From contig JAVVFH010000081.1 in assembly GCA_032250585.1 (NCBI GenBank), positions 1-12,915 of the forward strand: a stretch of DNA of 12,915 nt, in the 5' to 3' direction. Both the position numbers and the translations under genes were made by a program. Positions 1 through 5,627 of the stretch are shown in pieces. Under the pieces are notes generated by a model. The model saw only the letters and a program-made list of their open reading frames with translations. It was not told the origin of the DNA and made no database searches. Numbering within the stretch: position 1 is the first letter of the stretch; each line of letters opens with the position of its first letter. The DNA comes from JAVVFH01 sp032250585 (lineage in GTDB: Bacteria > Pseudomonadota > Gammaproteobacteria > Xanthomonadales > SZUA-36).

Positions 1-408
1 TATCCGGCTGTGGATCCGCTCGATTCCACCTCGCGGCTGCTGGATCCGAACATGATCGGCCAGGAGCACTACGACGTGGCGCGCGGCGTGCAGTCGGTGC
101 TGCAGCGTTACAAGGAACTGAAAGACATCATCGCCATCCTCGGCATGGACGAGCTTTCCGAGGAAGACAAGCAGGCGGTGGCGCGGGCGCGCAAGGTGTC
201 GCGTTTCCTGTCGCAGCCGTTCTTCGTGGCCGAGACCTTCACTGGCGCGACCGGCAAATATGTCTCGCTGAAAGATACGATCCGCGGTTTCAAGGGCATC
301 GTCGAGGGAGAATACGACCACCTGCCCGAGCAGGCTTTCTACATGGTCGGCTCGATCGAGGAGGCCGTCGAGCAGGGCAAGAAGATGCAGCAGAAGGAAG
401 CCGCCTGA
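1..408 (+). CDS. atpD: ATP synthase F1 subunit beta, C-terminal part (5' end outside window)
   Basis: This is the C-terminal ~135 residues of the catalytic beta subunit of F1Fo ATP synthase, which makes ATP at the cytoplasmic face of the inner membrane. The frame is open from base 1, so the gene starts upstream; the GTG at 10 is an internal Val codon, not a start. The sequence shows the family's helical C-terminal domain, including the DELSEED loop (bases 148-168), which contacts subunit epsilon, followed by the conserved FFVAETFTG and a GFKGI segment. The full protein is usually about 460 residues, so roughly two thirds (nucleotide-binding part) lies outside. The stop is TGA at 406-408. The epsilon gene atpC follows after an 86-nt spacer, the normal end of the atp operon. 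Identification is secure. Confidence 0.97.
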   Translation, partial: YPAVDPLDSTSRLLDPNMIGQEHYDVARGVQSVLQRYKELKDIIAILGMDELSEEDKQAVARARKVSRFLSQPFFVAETFTGATGKYVSLKDTIRGFKGIVEGEYDHLPEQAFYMVGSIEEAVEQGKKMQQKEAA

Positions 409-433
409 AGTTTGGCGAAGGAATGGACGAAAA

Positions 434-463
434 CGGGTTCCGGGTCAGCTGATCCCGAATCCG
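434..463 (+). repeat. Hairpin in the atpD-atpC spacer
   Basis: CGGGTTC (434-440) pairs with GAATCCG (457-463) through one G-U pair; after a bulged C, GGG (442-444) pairs with CCC (454-456), leaving a 9-base loop. No T-run follows, so it is not a classic terminator. It could tune the atpD/atpC mRNA ratio. The structure was folded by eye and its role is inferred. Confidence 0.4.
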
Positions 464-494
464 TCGGGCCAACAGAACCGGAATCGAGACGGCT

Positions 495-920
495 ATGAGC
501 AAAACCATCCAATGTGACATCGTTTCCGCCCACGAGGAAATTTTCTCCGGGCCGGCTTCGATGATCTTCGCGACCGGGACGGTGGGCGAACTCGGCATCA
601 GCCCGCGCCACGCGCCGCTGATCACCCGGCTCAAGCCCGGCCCGGTGCGGGTTCAGCAACCCGATGGCGAGGAAGCCGTCTTCTTCGTCGGCGGCGGGAT
701 TCTGGAAGTCATGCCGCACATCGTGACGGTGCTGGCGGACACGGCGGTACGTGCCGACGACCTCGACGCGGCCGCCGCGACCCGGGCCAAGGAAGAAGCC
801 GAGCGCGAACTGGCGGACCGCACGGGGGACATGGAAATCGCCGAGGCGCAGGCCAAGCTGGCCGAAGCCGTCGCGCAACTCCAGGCCCTCGAGCACCTGC
901 GCAAGAAACTCAAACGCTGA
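495..920 (+). CDS. atpC: ATP synthase F1 subunit epsilon
   Basis: A 141-residue epsilon subunit of F1Fo ATP synthase, the central-stalk subunit that couples rotor to catalytic head and can inhibit ATP hydrolysis. Residues 1-86 form the N-terminal beta-sandwich, with the family hallmarks near GELGISPRHAPLIT (residues ~31-44) and an FFVGGGILEV strand. Residues ~88-141 are the Ala/Glu/Lys-rich two-helix C-terminal domain, complete here, so the inhibitory hairpin is probably functional. Length is typical (about 135-142). The ATG at 495 has only a weak purine-rich site upstream. It is the last gene of the atp operon. A strong hairpin terminator begins a few bases after the stop, and glmU, which follows atp in many gammaproteobacteria, is absent here. 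Confidence 0.96.
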   Translation: MSKTIQCDIVSAHEEIFSGPASMIFATGTVGELGISPRHAPLITRLKPGPVRVQQPDGEEAVFFVGGGILEVMPHIVTVLADTAVRADDLDAAAATRAKEEAERELADRTGDMEIAEAQAKLAEAVAQLQALEHLRKKLKR

Positions 921-925
921 CAGGT

Positions 926-975
926 CAAAAGGGGCCGGATACGCGTTCAGACAACACGCATCCGGCCCTTTTTCT
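926..975 (+). terminator. Rho-independent terminator after atpC, probably bidirectional
   Basis: GGGCCGGAT (932-940) pairs perfectly with ATCCGGCCC (960-968), and the stem continues inward with two mismatches to a short loop near 948-952. TTTTTCTTTC follows on the + strand and an A-run precedes the stem, which gives a short T-run for minus-strand transcripts. It lies between the convergent ends of atpC (920) and the TonB receptor gene (977), so it probably ends both. Confidence 0.9.
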
Positions 976-976
976 T

Positions 977-3115
977 TCAAAAGTGGCTGCGTAAGCCAAA
1001 CACATAATTCCGTCCGATCTGCGGCGCCTGGTCTTTCAGGAACGAGGCACTGTTGCGGATGTCCTCGTCCAGCAGATTGTGCGCTTTGCCATACAGCTCC
1101 CAGGAAAAGCGACCCGCGCTCGGCAGCAGGTATGAGAGCTCTGCGTTCAGCAGGTCGTAACCCGGGGTGTTCGTTTCGAACGCCGCAGTGTCGGTCTGGC
1201 TGGAGGCGTGAATCCAGGTCAGGTTGGCCGCCCAGCCCTTGCGGTCCCAATCCAGCCCGAGCCCGATACGCGACGGAGGCATCCGCGGTACATTGCTGTT
1301 GTCGGCAAACTCCGCGCGCACGCGGTCGGCAAAACCGAAAATCTGCCAATGCCCGCTCCGGAACCGCCCCAGGTCGTAACGCAACTCGAGTTCGCCGCCG
1401 TAAAAATCGGCATCTTGCTGCGACCACTGTCGCAGCGGCAGGTCATCCTCCTCCTCGCCCGTGTCGCGCTGGAAGATGTAATCGCTGAAGTCGTCGTAGA
1501 AGAAGGTCAGCGAACCCGTCAGGCGCCCCTGGTGCATGCGGTAGCTCGTCTCGAAGTGCAGGTTGCGCTCTTCGTCGAGACCGCTGTCACCGAGCTCGAA
1601 GGTCTGGGTTGCGATATGCGGGCCGAGGGCGAACAGTTCCTGGTCCGTGGGGGCGCGCTCGGCGTGGGAAAAGTTGAAACTGAGGTGCCCGCCTTCGTGT
1701 ACGTGCCAGACCGCGCCGGCGGAGGCGCTTAACGGCGAAAAGGTTCGTTTCCGGAACAGGCCCGGCGCGGAGCCGCCTGTTTTGGCTTCGGTTTCGACGT
1801 CTTCGTAGCGCAGGCCGAGATCGAACTGCCAGGCACCGAATTGCGCGCTTTCCACCCAGAAAACCGCCATGGTCGTGGTCGTCGAGGGCGGCACGAAAGC
1901 TTCTTCGCCGACTGCGCCAAAATCCCGGTCGGTGTATTGAGCGCCGAAGGCGCCTGTCCAATCGCCCCAGGGTTTGTGTCGAAGTTCGAAACGCCCGTCG
2001 ACGGTGTCGTTATCAAACACCGTGCCGATTTCCTGGCCCTCGCATTCGGTGTGTTCGTACTGGCTGCTGGCGACGCGCAACTTGAGTTGCTCAAAACCGG
2101 CAAAAGGGTTGCGACCTACCAGTTCGGCGTCGAACCGTTCTGATTCCAGCGCGATGGTGACCCGATCCTCTTCTTCGCGCGCCTCTTCTTCCGGCGCTTC
2201 TTCCTCGGTGCCTTCCTCAACGTGATCGTCTTCGTGACCGTGGGCACCGGGAATGCCGTAATTGGAATCGTAGCGAGTGTACGACAGACCAAAGCGCCAG
2301 CGATCGCCGATCCAGCTGGCGCCCAGCGCACCGCCCTCGTTGTCGAGGAAACTGTTTTCGAGCACCCCGCCTGCGGATTCCTCGTGCTCATCTTCCTGTT
2401 CGTTGTCGGGACGGAGTTCGGCCTCGCCGGGAATTTCGTAGTCGTCCGTCCGGCGGTAAAAGGCATCGGCATGAAATGCGAAGGAGGACAGCCCGAAATC
2501 GATTCGTCCGGCCGCGAAGCGCTGGTCTGCGGCGCTGTCGCCCTGCAGCATCGCCCGACCCTCGACGCCGCCTTCCGGAACCGCCTGCGGTATCGCGTGC
2601 GTGACGATATTGACCACGCCGCCGATCGAACCGGAACCGTAAAGCAGCGTGGAGGGCCCTTTCAGAACCTCGATCTGATCCGCCAGAAAAGGCTCGACAG
2701 ATACGGCGTGATCCTGGCTGACCGCCGAGGCATCGCTGGAGGCCATGTTGTTGCTCAATACCCCTACCCGGGCGCCCTCGAAACCGCGGATGACCGGCCG
2801 GCCCACATTCTGGCCAAAGCTGGCGTTGGACAGTCCCGGCATGCGGCTGAGCGTGTCGCCAATGTTGTTGGCGACTTCCCGCTCCAGCGCCGCGCCGCTG
2901 AGCACGGTCGCCGATTGCGACATTTCGATCAGGTTGCGCGCCAGCGGCGTTGCGGTTACGACGATCTCTTCGAGTTCCCCGTGTTCGTGGTGTTCGCCGT
3001 GAATCCGATCGGGGGCGTTTCGGGAGCCCGGCGTTTGTGCTGTGACCGGCGCAGGCAGCACAAGGCCGACGGCCAGGCCGAGCAGCGCCAGGGTGTGGTA
3101 CGGCATTGTTTTCAT
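977..3115 (-). CDS. TonB-dependent outer-membrane receptor, ZnuD-like (zinc/metal uptake)
   Basis: A 712-residue TonB-dependent receptor that would import a ligand across the outer membrane using TonB-ExbBD energy. Residues 1-26 are a signal peptide; EEIVVTATP (49-57) is the TonB-box region; the plug spans ~60-172 with RGFEG and the conserved QIEVLKGPSTLLYGSGSIGG; the rest is the 22-strand barrel, ending in Phe as usual for outer-membrane proteins. Metal-rich features suggest a zinc receptor like Neisseria ZnuD: HGEHHEHGE at 39-47, an acidic/His patch at 231-246, and a second at 291-318 (HGHEDDH followed by a Glu run). The barrel motif GEEAFVPPS is shared with ZnuD-like receptors as I remember them. 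The ATG at 3115 is preferred over 3133 or 3124 because AAAGGA (3125-3130) lies 9 nt upstream. No convincing Zur box was found. Copper or another metal remains possible. Confidence 0.88.
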   Translation of the reverse strand: MKTMPYHTLALLGLAVGLVLPAPVTAQTPGSRNAPDRIHGEHHEHGELEEIVVTATPLARNLIEMSQSATVLSGAALEREVANNIGDTLSRMPGLSNASFGQNVGRPVIRGFEGARVGVLSNNMASSDASAVSQDHAVSVEPFLADQIEVLKGPSTLLYGSGSIGGVVNIVTHAIPQAVPEGGVEGRAMLQGDSAADQRFAAGRIDFGLSSFAFHADAFYRRTDDYEIPGEAELRPDNEQEDEHEESAGGVLENSFLDNEGGALGASWIGDRWRFGLSYTRYDSNYGIPGAHGHEDDHVEEGTEEEAPEEEAREEEDRVTIALESERFDAELVGRNPFAGFEQLKLRVASSQYEHTECEGQEIGTVFDNDTVDGRFELRHKPWGDWTGAFGAQYTDRDFGAVGEEAFVPPSTTTTMAVFWVESAQFGAWQFDLGLRYEDVETEAKTGGSAPGLFRKRTFSPLSASAGAVWHVHEGGHLSFNFSHAERAPTDQELFALGPHIATQTFELGDSGLDEERNLHFETSYRMHQGRLTGSLTFFYDDFSDYIFQRDTGEEEDDLPLRQWSQQDADFYGGELELRYDLGRFRSGHWQIFGFADRVRAEFADNSNVPRMPPSRIGLGLDWDRKGWAANLTWIHASSQTDTAAFETNTPGYDLLNAELSYLLPSAGRFSWELYGKAHNLLDEDIRNSASFLKDQAPQIGRNYVFGLRSHF

Positions 3116-3124
3116 CGATGTCAT

Positions 3125-3130
3125 TCCTTT
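3125..3130 (-). promoter_or_regulatory. Ribosome binding site deciding the TonB receptor start
   Basis: AAAGGA on the minus strand lies 9 nt before the ATG at 3115. Two in-frame ATGs at 3133 and 3124 are upstream of, or touch, this site, so they are less likely starts. Confidence 0.6.
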
Positions 3131-3186
3131 CATGACTGACCGACACCGCCTCTTCGGAGGCGGTGCAAAAATCCGGGAGCGGGGTG

Positions 3187-3480
3187 TCAGAGAAAGGTCG
3201 GCGGGGCGCGTGCCGAAAAAGCGACCGTCGTGATTTGCGGCTGGTGAACCGGGCTTTCAAAAAGTGGCATCTGAGCGGAAGGTTCACAGGCGGGAGGTGC
3301 GTGGGAAACGCTGACGCCGGCGTGCAGGCCATGGCCGATCGAGCAAATCGCGCACAGACTGGTTTCATCCGCGAGGTCATGACCGAGTTCATGGGTCAGG
3401 GTGAAACTTTGCGCACAAAGCAACAGCAGCAGGATGCCCAATCGCATCGGCAGACCGGCTTTCGAACCTGCGAACCTCAT
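3187..3480 (-). CDS. Small exported Cys/His-rich protein, DUF2946-like, upstream of the metal receptor
   Basis: A protein of 97 residues from the ATG at 3480, or 86 from the in-frame ATG at 3447. It has a hydrophobic N-terminal segment (residues ~13-29) that looks like a signal peptide or membrane anchor, then a compact cluster of possible metal ligands: HELGH (30-34), CAIC (43-46), H50, H53, H60 and C65, followed by a Pro-rich tail. Short CxxC/His proteins of this sort (DUF2946 and relatives) often neighbour metal-related TonB receptors; I assign it there by overall look, not by search. It lies on the same strand 71 nt upstream of the ZnuD-like receptor and may be co-transcribed with it. Neither start has a clear ribosome site. 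HELGH matches the zincin HExxH pattern but is probably a metal-binding coincidence in so small a protein. Confidence 0.6.
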   Translation of the reverse strand: MRFAGSKAGLPMRLGILLLLLCAQSFTLTHELGHDLADETSLCAICSIGHGLHAGVSVSHAPPACEPSAQMPLFESPVHQPQITTVAFSARAPPTFL

Positions 3481-3628
3481 GGCTGAAGTCTACACCGTCA
3501 GCAAGACACGGAACAACAGAATCGGTGGCAGGTTCATGGCCCCGGGCCTGACCGAGGACGATCGGATGACTTGAGCCCTCGTTATCCATGTACCGGTTGT
3601 TATACGATGGGCGCAGGAGGACCGACAG

Positions 3629-3943
3629 ATGCTCATTCAGATCAACACCGACCGCAACATCGCAGGCGGAGATGCGCTGGCTCGGCGCGTCGAGAGCGCC
3701 ATCAAAAAAAACCTCGACCGTTTCAGTGACCACATCACCCGCGTAGAGGCCCACCTGGGAGATGAGAACAGTCAAAAAGGCGGTTCGGCCGACAAGCGCT
3801 GTGTCCTGGAGGCGCGCGCAGCGGGTATCAAGCCTGTCGCCGTGCGTCACCATGCGCCGACTGTGGCGCAGGCGGTCAATGGCGCGCTCGAACAATTGAA
3901 GCGCGCCCTCGACAGTACGCTGGGGCGTTTGAAGGATCGATAG
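3629..3943 (+). CDS. HPF/RaiA-family ribosome-associated (hibernation) protein, short form
   Basis: A 104-residue protein resembling the single-domain HPF/RaiA (S30AE) family, which binds the 30S decoding region and inactivates ribosomes in stationary phase or stress. Visible features are an N-terminal strand (LIQINTDRNI), an amphipathic helix rich in basic residues (about 16-30, KKNLDRF), a strand with HITRVEAHL, the DKRCVLEAR strand, and a C-terminal helix with AVNGALEQLKRAL ending in GRLKDR. There is no C-terminal dimerisation domain as in long HPF. The ATG at 3629 has a strong AGGAGG (3615-3620) at 8-nt spacing, implying good expression. It stands apart from rpoN and ptsN, so it is not the canonical hpf locus. 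The divergent neighbour is the Cys/His protein, with about 150 nt between them. The family call is fairly sure; the ribosome role is inferred. Confidence 0.8.
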   Translation: MLIQINTDRNIAGGDALARRVESAIKKNLDRFSDHITRVEAHLGDENSQKGGSADKRCVLEARAAGIKPVAVRHHAPTVAQAVNGALEQLKRALDSTLGRLKDR

Positions 3944-4188
3944 TGGAGCAGCCGCAAAAAGGCTCACGCAAATCCGCTGCCGTCGGGCGGTGTCGCTCCG
4001 CCCTCGGTCGAGGCGTGAACAGGGTAACCCGCAGATGAAGGCCCGGTGAACATGGCGATTTCCTTAGTGCTCTTCGTGGCCGGACTGGGCCGGGTAGACC
4101 GTAGCTTCACGCTGCCGAAGATGAGCGATGCATCGGAGTCATTGATGACCGCGGCCGTGGAGCTGGCCGGAAGCCCTGTGTTGCGAAC
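3944..4188 (+). other. 245-nt stretch between the HPF-like gene and crcB
   Basis: No confident gene is seen here. It holds a GTG-started 31-codon ORF directly after the HPF stop (3944-4039, with GAAGGA upstream), a 46-codon ORF (4052-4192) listed separately, and a small perfect inverted repeat CCTCG/CGAGG (4002-4013). I looked for the fluoride (crcB-motif) riboswitch because crcB follows, but did not find its paired conserved blocks. A long minus-strand open frame crosses the region but looks like a high-GC shadow. Confidence 0.4.
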
Positions 4189-4192
4189 ATGA
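4052..4192 (+). CDS. Possible 46-residue leader ORF overlapping the crcB start (ATGA)
   Basis: An ATG-started ORF of 46 codons with a hydrophobic N-terminus (MAISLVLFVAG) and no family I recognise. Its TGA (4190-4192) overlaps the crcB ATG (4189-4191) as ATGA, the arrangement used for translational coupling. crcB itself has no close Shine-Dalgarno sequence, which fits a need for coupling. Against it: the ribosome site is weak (GAAGG about 10 nt upstream), it contains a rare TTA codon, and short overlapping ORFs arise by chance at this GC content. It could also be a relic of a longer gene. Confidence 0.25.
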   Translation: MAISLVLFVAGLGRVDRSFTLPKMSDASESLMTAAVELAGSPVLRT

Positions 4193-4578
4193 AAGCGGCC
4201 CTGGTTCATGCCTTTATCGTCGGTGCGGGCGGGTTCCTGGGGGCTCTGGCGCGCTACGGGCTCAGCGGCTGGGTGCACCGGCAACTGCCGCTGGCGACCT
4301 TCCCCTACGGCACGCTGGCGGTGAATCTGCTGGGTTGCCTGCTGATTGGCGTGATCGCCGGGCTTGCCGAGTCCCGACAGATGTTCAGCCCCGAATTTCG
4401 AGTCTTCGCCCTGATCGGCGTGCTGGGCGGGTTCACGACCTTTTCTACCTTCGGCTTCGAGACCTTCGCGCTGATGCGCGACGGTGACCACCTTCGCGCC
4501 GGTGCCAGCGTGGGCCTGCACCTCGTTTTCGGCCTGACCCTGGTCTGGCTGGGCTACGCGATAACCACTTCGAGGTAG
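4189..4578 (+). CDS. crcB: Fluoride ion channel CrcB/Fluc
   Basis: A 129-residue four-helix inner-membrane protein of the CrcB/Fluc family, which forms antiparallel dimers and exports fluoride. Diagnostic motifs are all present: GGFLGALARYG (residues ~14-24) in helix 1, the GTLAVNLLGCLLIG segment in helix 2 with the conserved Asn, and GVLGGFTTFSTFGFET in helix 3, which holds the TFSTF phenylalanines and the central Na+-binding break. Helix 4 is LHLVFGLTLVWLGYA. Length is typical (about 125). The ATG at 4189 has no good ribosome site nearby but overlaps the stop of a small upstream ORF. The DUF190 gene begins 7 nt after the stop, a common CrcB partner. No fluoride riboswitch is visible upstream. 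Function is secure by family. Confidence 0.95.
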   Translation: MKAALVHAFIVGAGGFLGALARYGLSGWVHRQLPLATFPYGTLAVNLLGCLLIGVIAGLAESRQMFSPEFRVFALIGVLGGFTTFSTFGFETFALMRDGDHLRAGASVGLHLVFGLTLVWLGYAITTSR

Positions 4579-4585
4579 ATCAGCG

Positions 4586-4954
4586 ATGATGCTTCCCGGG
4601 AATGGAAAACTGCTCCGCATATTTATCGGTGAAAACGATCGTCACGAGGGAATGCCCCTCTACGAATGGATCGTGCGCAAGGCGCGGGAGAACGGTTTGG
4701 CCGGCGCGACGGTGCTGCGCGGACTGGAGGGCTATGGGGCCAGCAGCCGCTTGCATACGGCCAGGGTATTGCGGCTGTCATCCGATCTGCCTATCGTGGT
4801 CGAAGTCGTCGATAGTGAAGAGAACATCGAAGCGTTCCTGCCCGTGATCGACGCTGCGATCGGCGAGGGGCTGGCGACGCTGGAGCGCGTCGAAGTCCGT
4901 TTTTACAGGGCAGGCAAACCGGCTCAGCAAGCAAGTGAGGACAACGATGACTGA
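4586..4954 (+). CDS. DUF190-domain protein, CrcB-associated
   Basis: A 122-residue DUF190 protein. The family shows the opening LLRIFIGENDRHEGMPLYEWIV, the helix-strand pattern ARENGLAGATVLRGLEGYG, then LSSDLPIVVEVVDSEENIEAFLPVID. DUF190 proteins have a small ferredoxin-like/PII-like fold and are repeatedly found next to CrcB; their biochemical role is not established, and regulation of the channel or signalling has been suggested. It is probably soluble, with no signal peptide or membrane helix. GAGGT (4572-4576) lies 9 nt before the first of two adjacent ATGs (4586 and 4589). The gene starts 7 nt after crcB and its last 8 nt overlap the next gene, so the three are very probably one operon. 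Confidence 0.9.
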   Translation: MMLPGNGKLLRIFIGENDRHEGMPLYEWIVRKARENGLAGATVLRGLEGYGASSRLHTARVLRLSSDLPIVVEVVDSEENIEAFLPVIDAAIGEGLATLERVEVRFYRAGKPAQQASEDNDD

Positions 4955-5504
4955 GCTCAGGGAACATGCCGTGTGGGATGCCGGGACGCGCTGGTTTCAC
5001 TGGATCAATTTCTTATGTGTCCTGATCCTGATGTTTATCGGCCTGGTCATTTTCAATGCGGGCAGTTTCGACCTCAGCAATGCAGGAAAAATCCAATTCA
5101 AGACCCTTCACGCATGGGTGGGTTACGTCTTCGCACTGAACCTGCTCTGGCGCTTTGCATGGGCTTTTTTCGGCAACCGCTACGCCCGCTGGCGCTCGAT
5201 TCTGCCGGGCGGCAGGGGTTATTTGCAGGCCTTGCACCGCTATTTGTCGGCCTTTGCCGCAGGGCGCCCGGAGCCGTACGCCGGCCACAATCCGGCCGCG
5301 CGCCTGGGTATCGGCTTGCTGTTGCTTTTGCTTACGGTGCAGGCGGTTACCGGTTTGGTGCTGGCCGGCACCGTGGTGCTGCATGTTGCGGCCGCCGTGA
5401 TCACGGAAATACGCGAAGGCGGCAGCATCGTCTCGGCGATGTTCACCGGTCGCAAGATCATTGCCGGACAGCCGGTTGATCAGGGCGGCAGCGACGCCGG
5501 CTGA
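4947..5504 (+). CDS. Cytochrome b561-family inner-membrane protein, apparently internally shortened
   Basis: A 185-residue di-heme b-type cytochrome of the bacterial cytochrome b561 family, which carries electrons within the inner membrane. Helix 1 has RWFHW (His18), helix 2 LHAWVGY (His55), then the family motifs GNRYARW, a YLQAL segment and YAGHNP (His114), helix 3 (about 118-141), LHVAA (His146) and the closing SAMFTGRK. In relatives I remember, a periplasmic loop and the first half of helix 4, with a second His about 14 residues before LHVAA, lie between LAGT and LHV; here they are missing at about residue 142 (base ~5373), in frame. One heme ligand would be lost. It may be an assembly collapse or a real deletion. 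The ATG at 4947 is chosen because GTGAGGA lies 5 nt upstream; it overlaps the DUF190 gene by 8 nt. Confidence 0.82.
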   Translation: MTELREHAVWDAGTRWFHWINFLCVLILMFIGLVIFNAGSFDLSNAGKIQFKTLHAWVGYVFALNLLWRFAWAFFGNRYARWRSILPGGRGYLQALHRYLSAFAAGRPEPYAGHNPAARLGIGLLLLLLTVQAVTGLVLAGTVVLHVAAAVITEIREGGSIVSAMFTGRKIIAGQPVDQGGSDAG

Positions 5505-5545
5505 ACTCCTGTGCTTGAGCGTTAACCGCAAAGGCCGACTTACTG

Positions 5546-5593
5546 CCCTGTTCCGGTTCGCCCCTGAACTGGCAAGCGACAGGGGACACAGGC
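5546..5593. repeat. Nested inverted repeat between convergent genes
   Basis: CCCCTG (5561-5566) and CAGGGG (5580-5585) form a 6-bp stem with a 13-base loop, flanked by a weaker outer pair CCTGT/ACAGG. It lies in the 123-nt gap between the ends of the cytochrome b561 and SDR genes and may help terminate transcription, but there is no T-run. Confidence 0.3.
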
Positions 5594-5627
5594 CGCCTTT
5601 TGCAGATCAGTCACGCGAATTCGTGGC

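Noticed and set aside
3379..3393. HELGH as an active zinc protease motif
   Set aside because: The protein is under 100 residues and lacks a protease domain or third ligand; a metal-binding cluster is more likely.
3571..3610. Zur box or strong promoter in the divergent gap
   Set aside because: GTTAT occurs twice as a direct repeat (3581-3585, 3599-3603), not as the palindrome expected for Zur, and the TATACG box has no -35 at normal spacing.
3944..4188. Fluoride (crcB-motif) riboswitch before crcB
   Set aside because: A TGATGACC-like piece occurs near 4144 but the matching GGNGATGG block and the pseudoknot partner are not present in order.
3964..4620. Long minus-strand open frame across crcB
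   Set aside because: It is antisense to a secure crcB, has no ribosome site and has low-complexity composition typical of GC-rich shadow frames.
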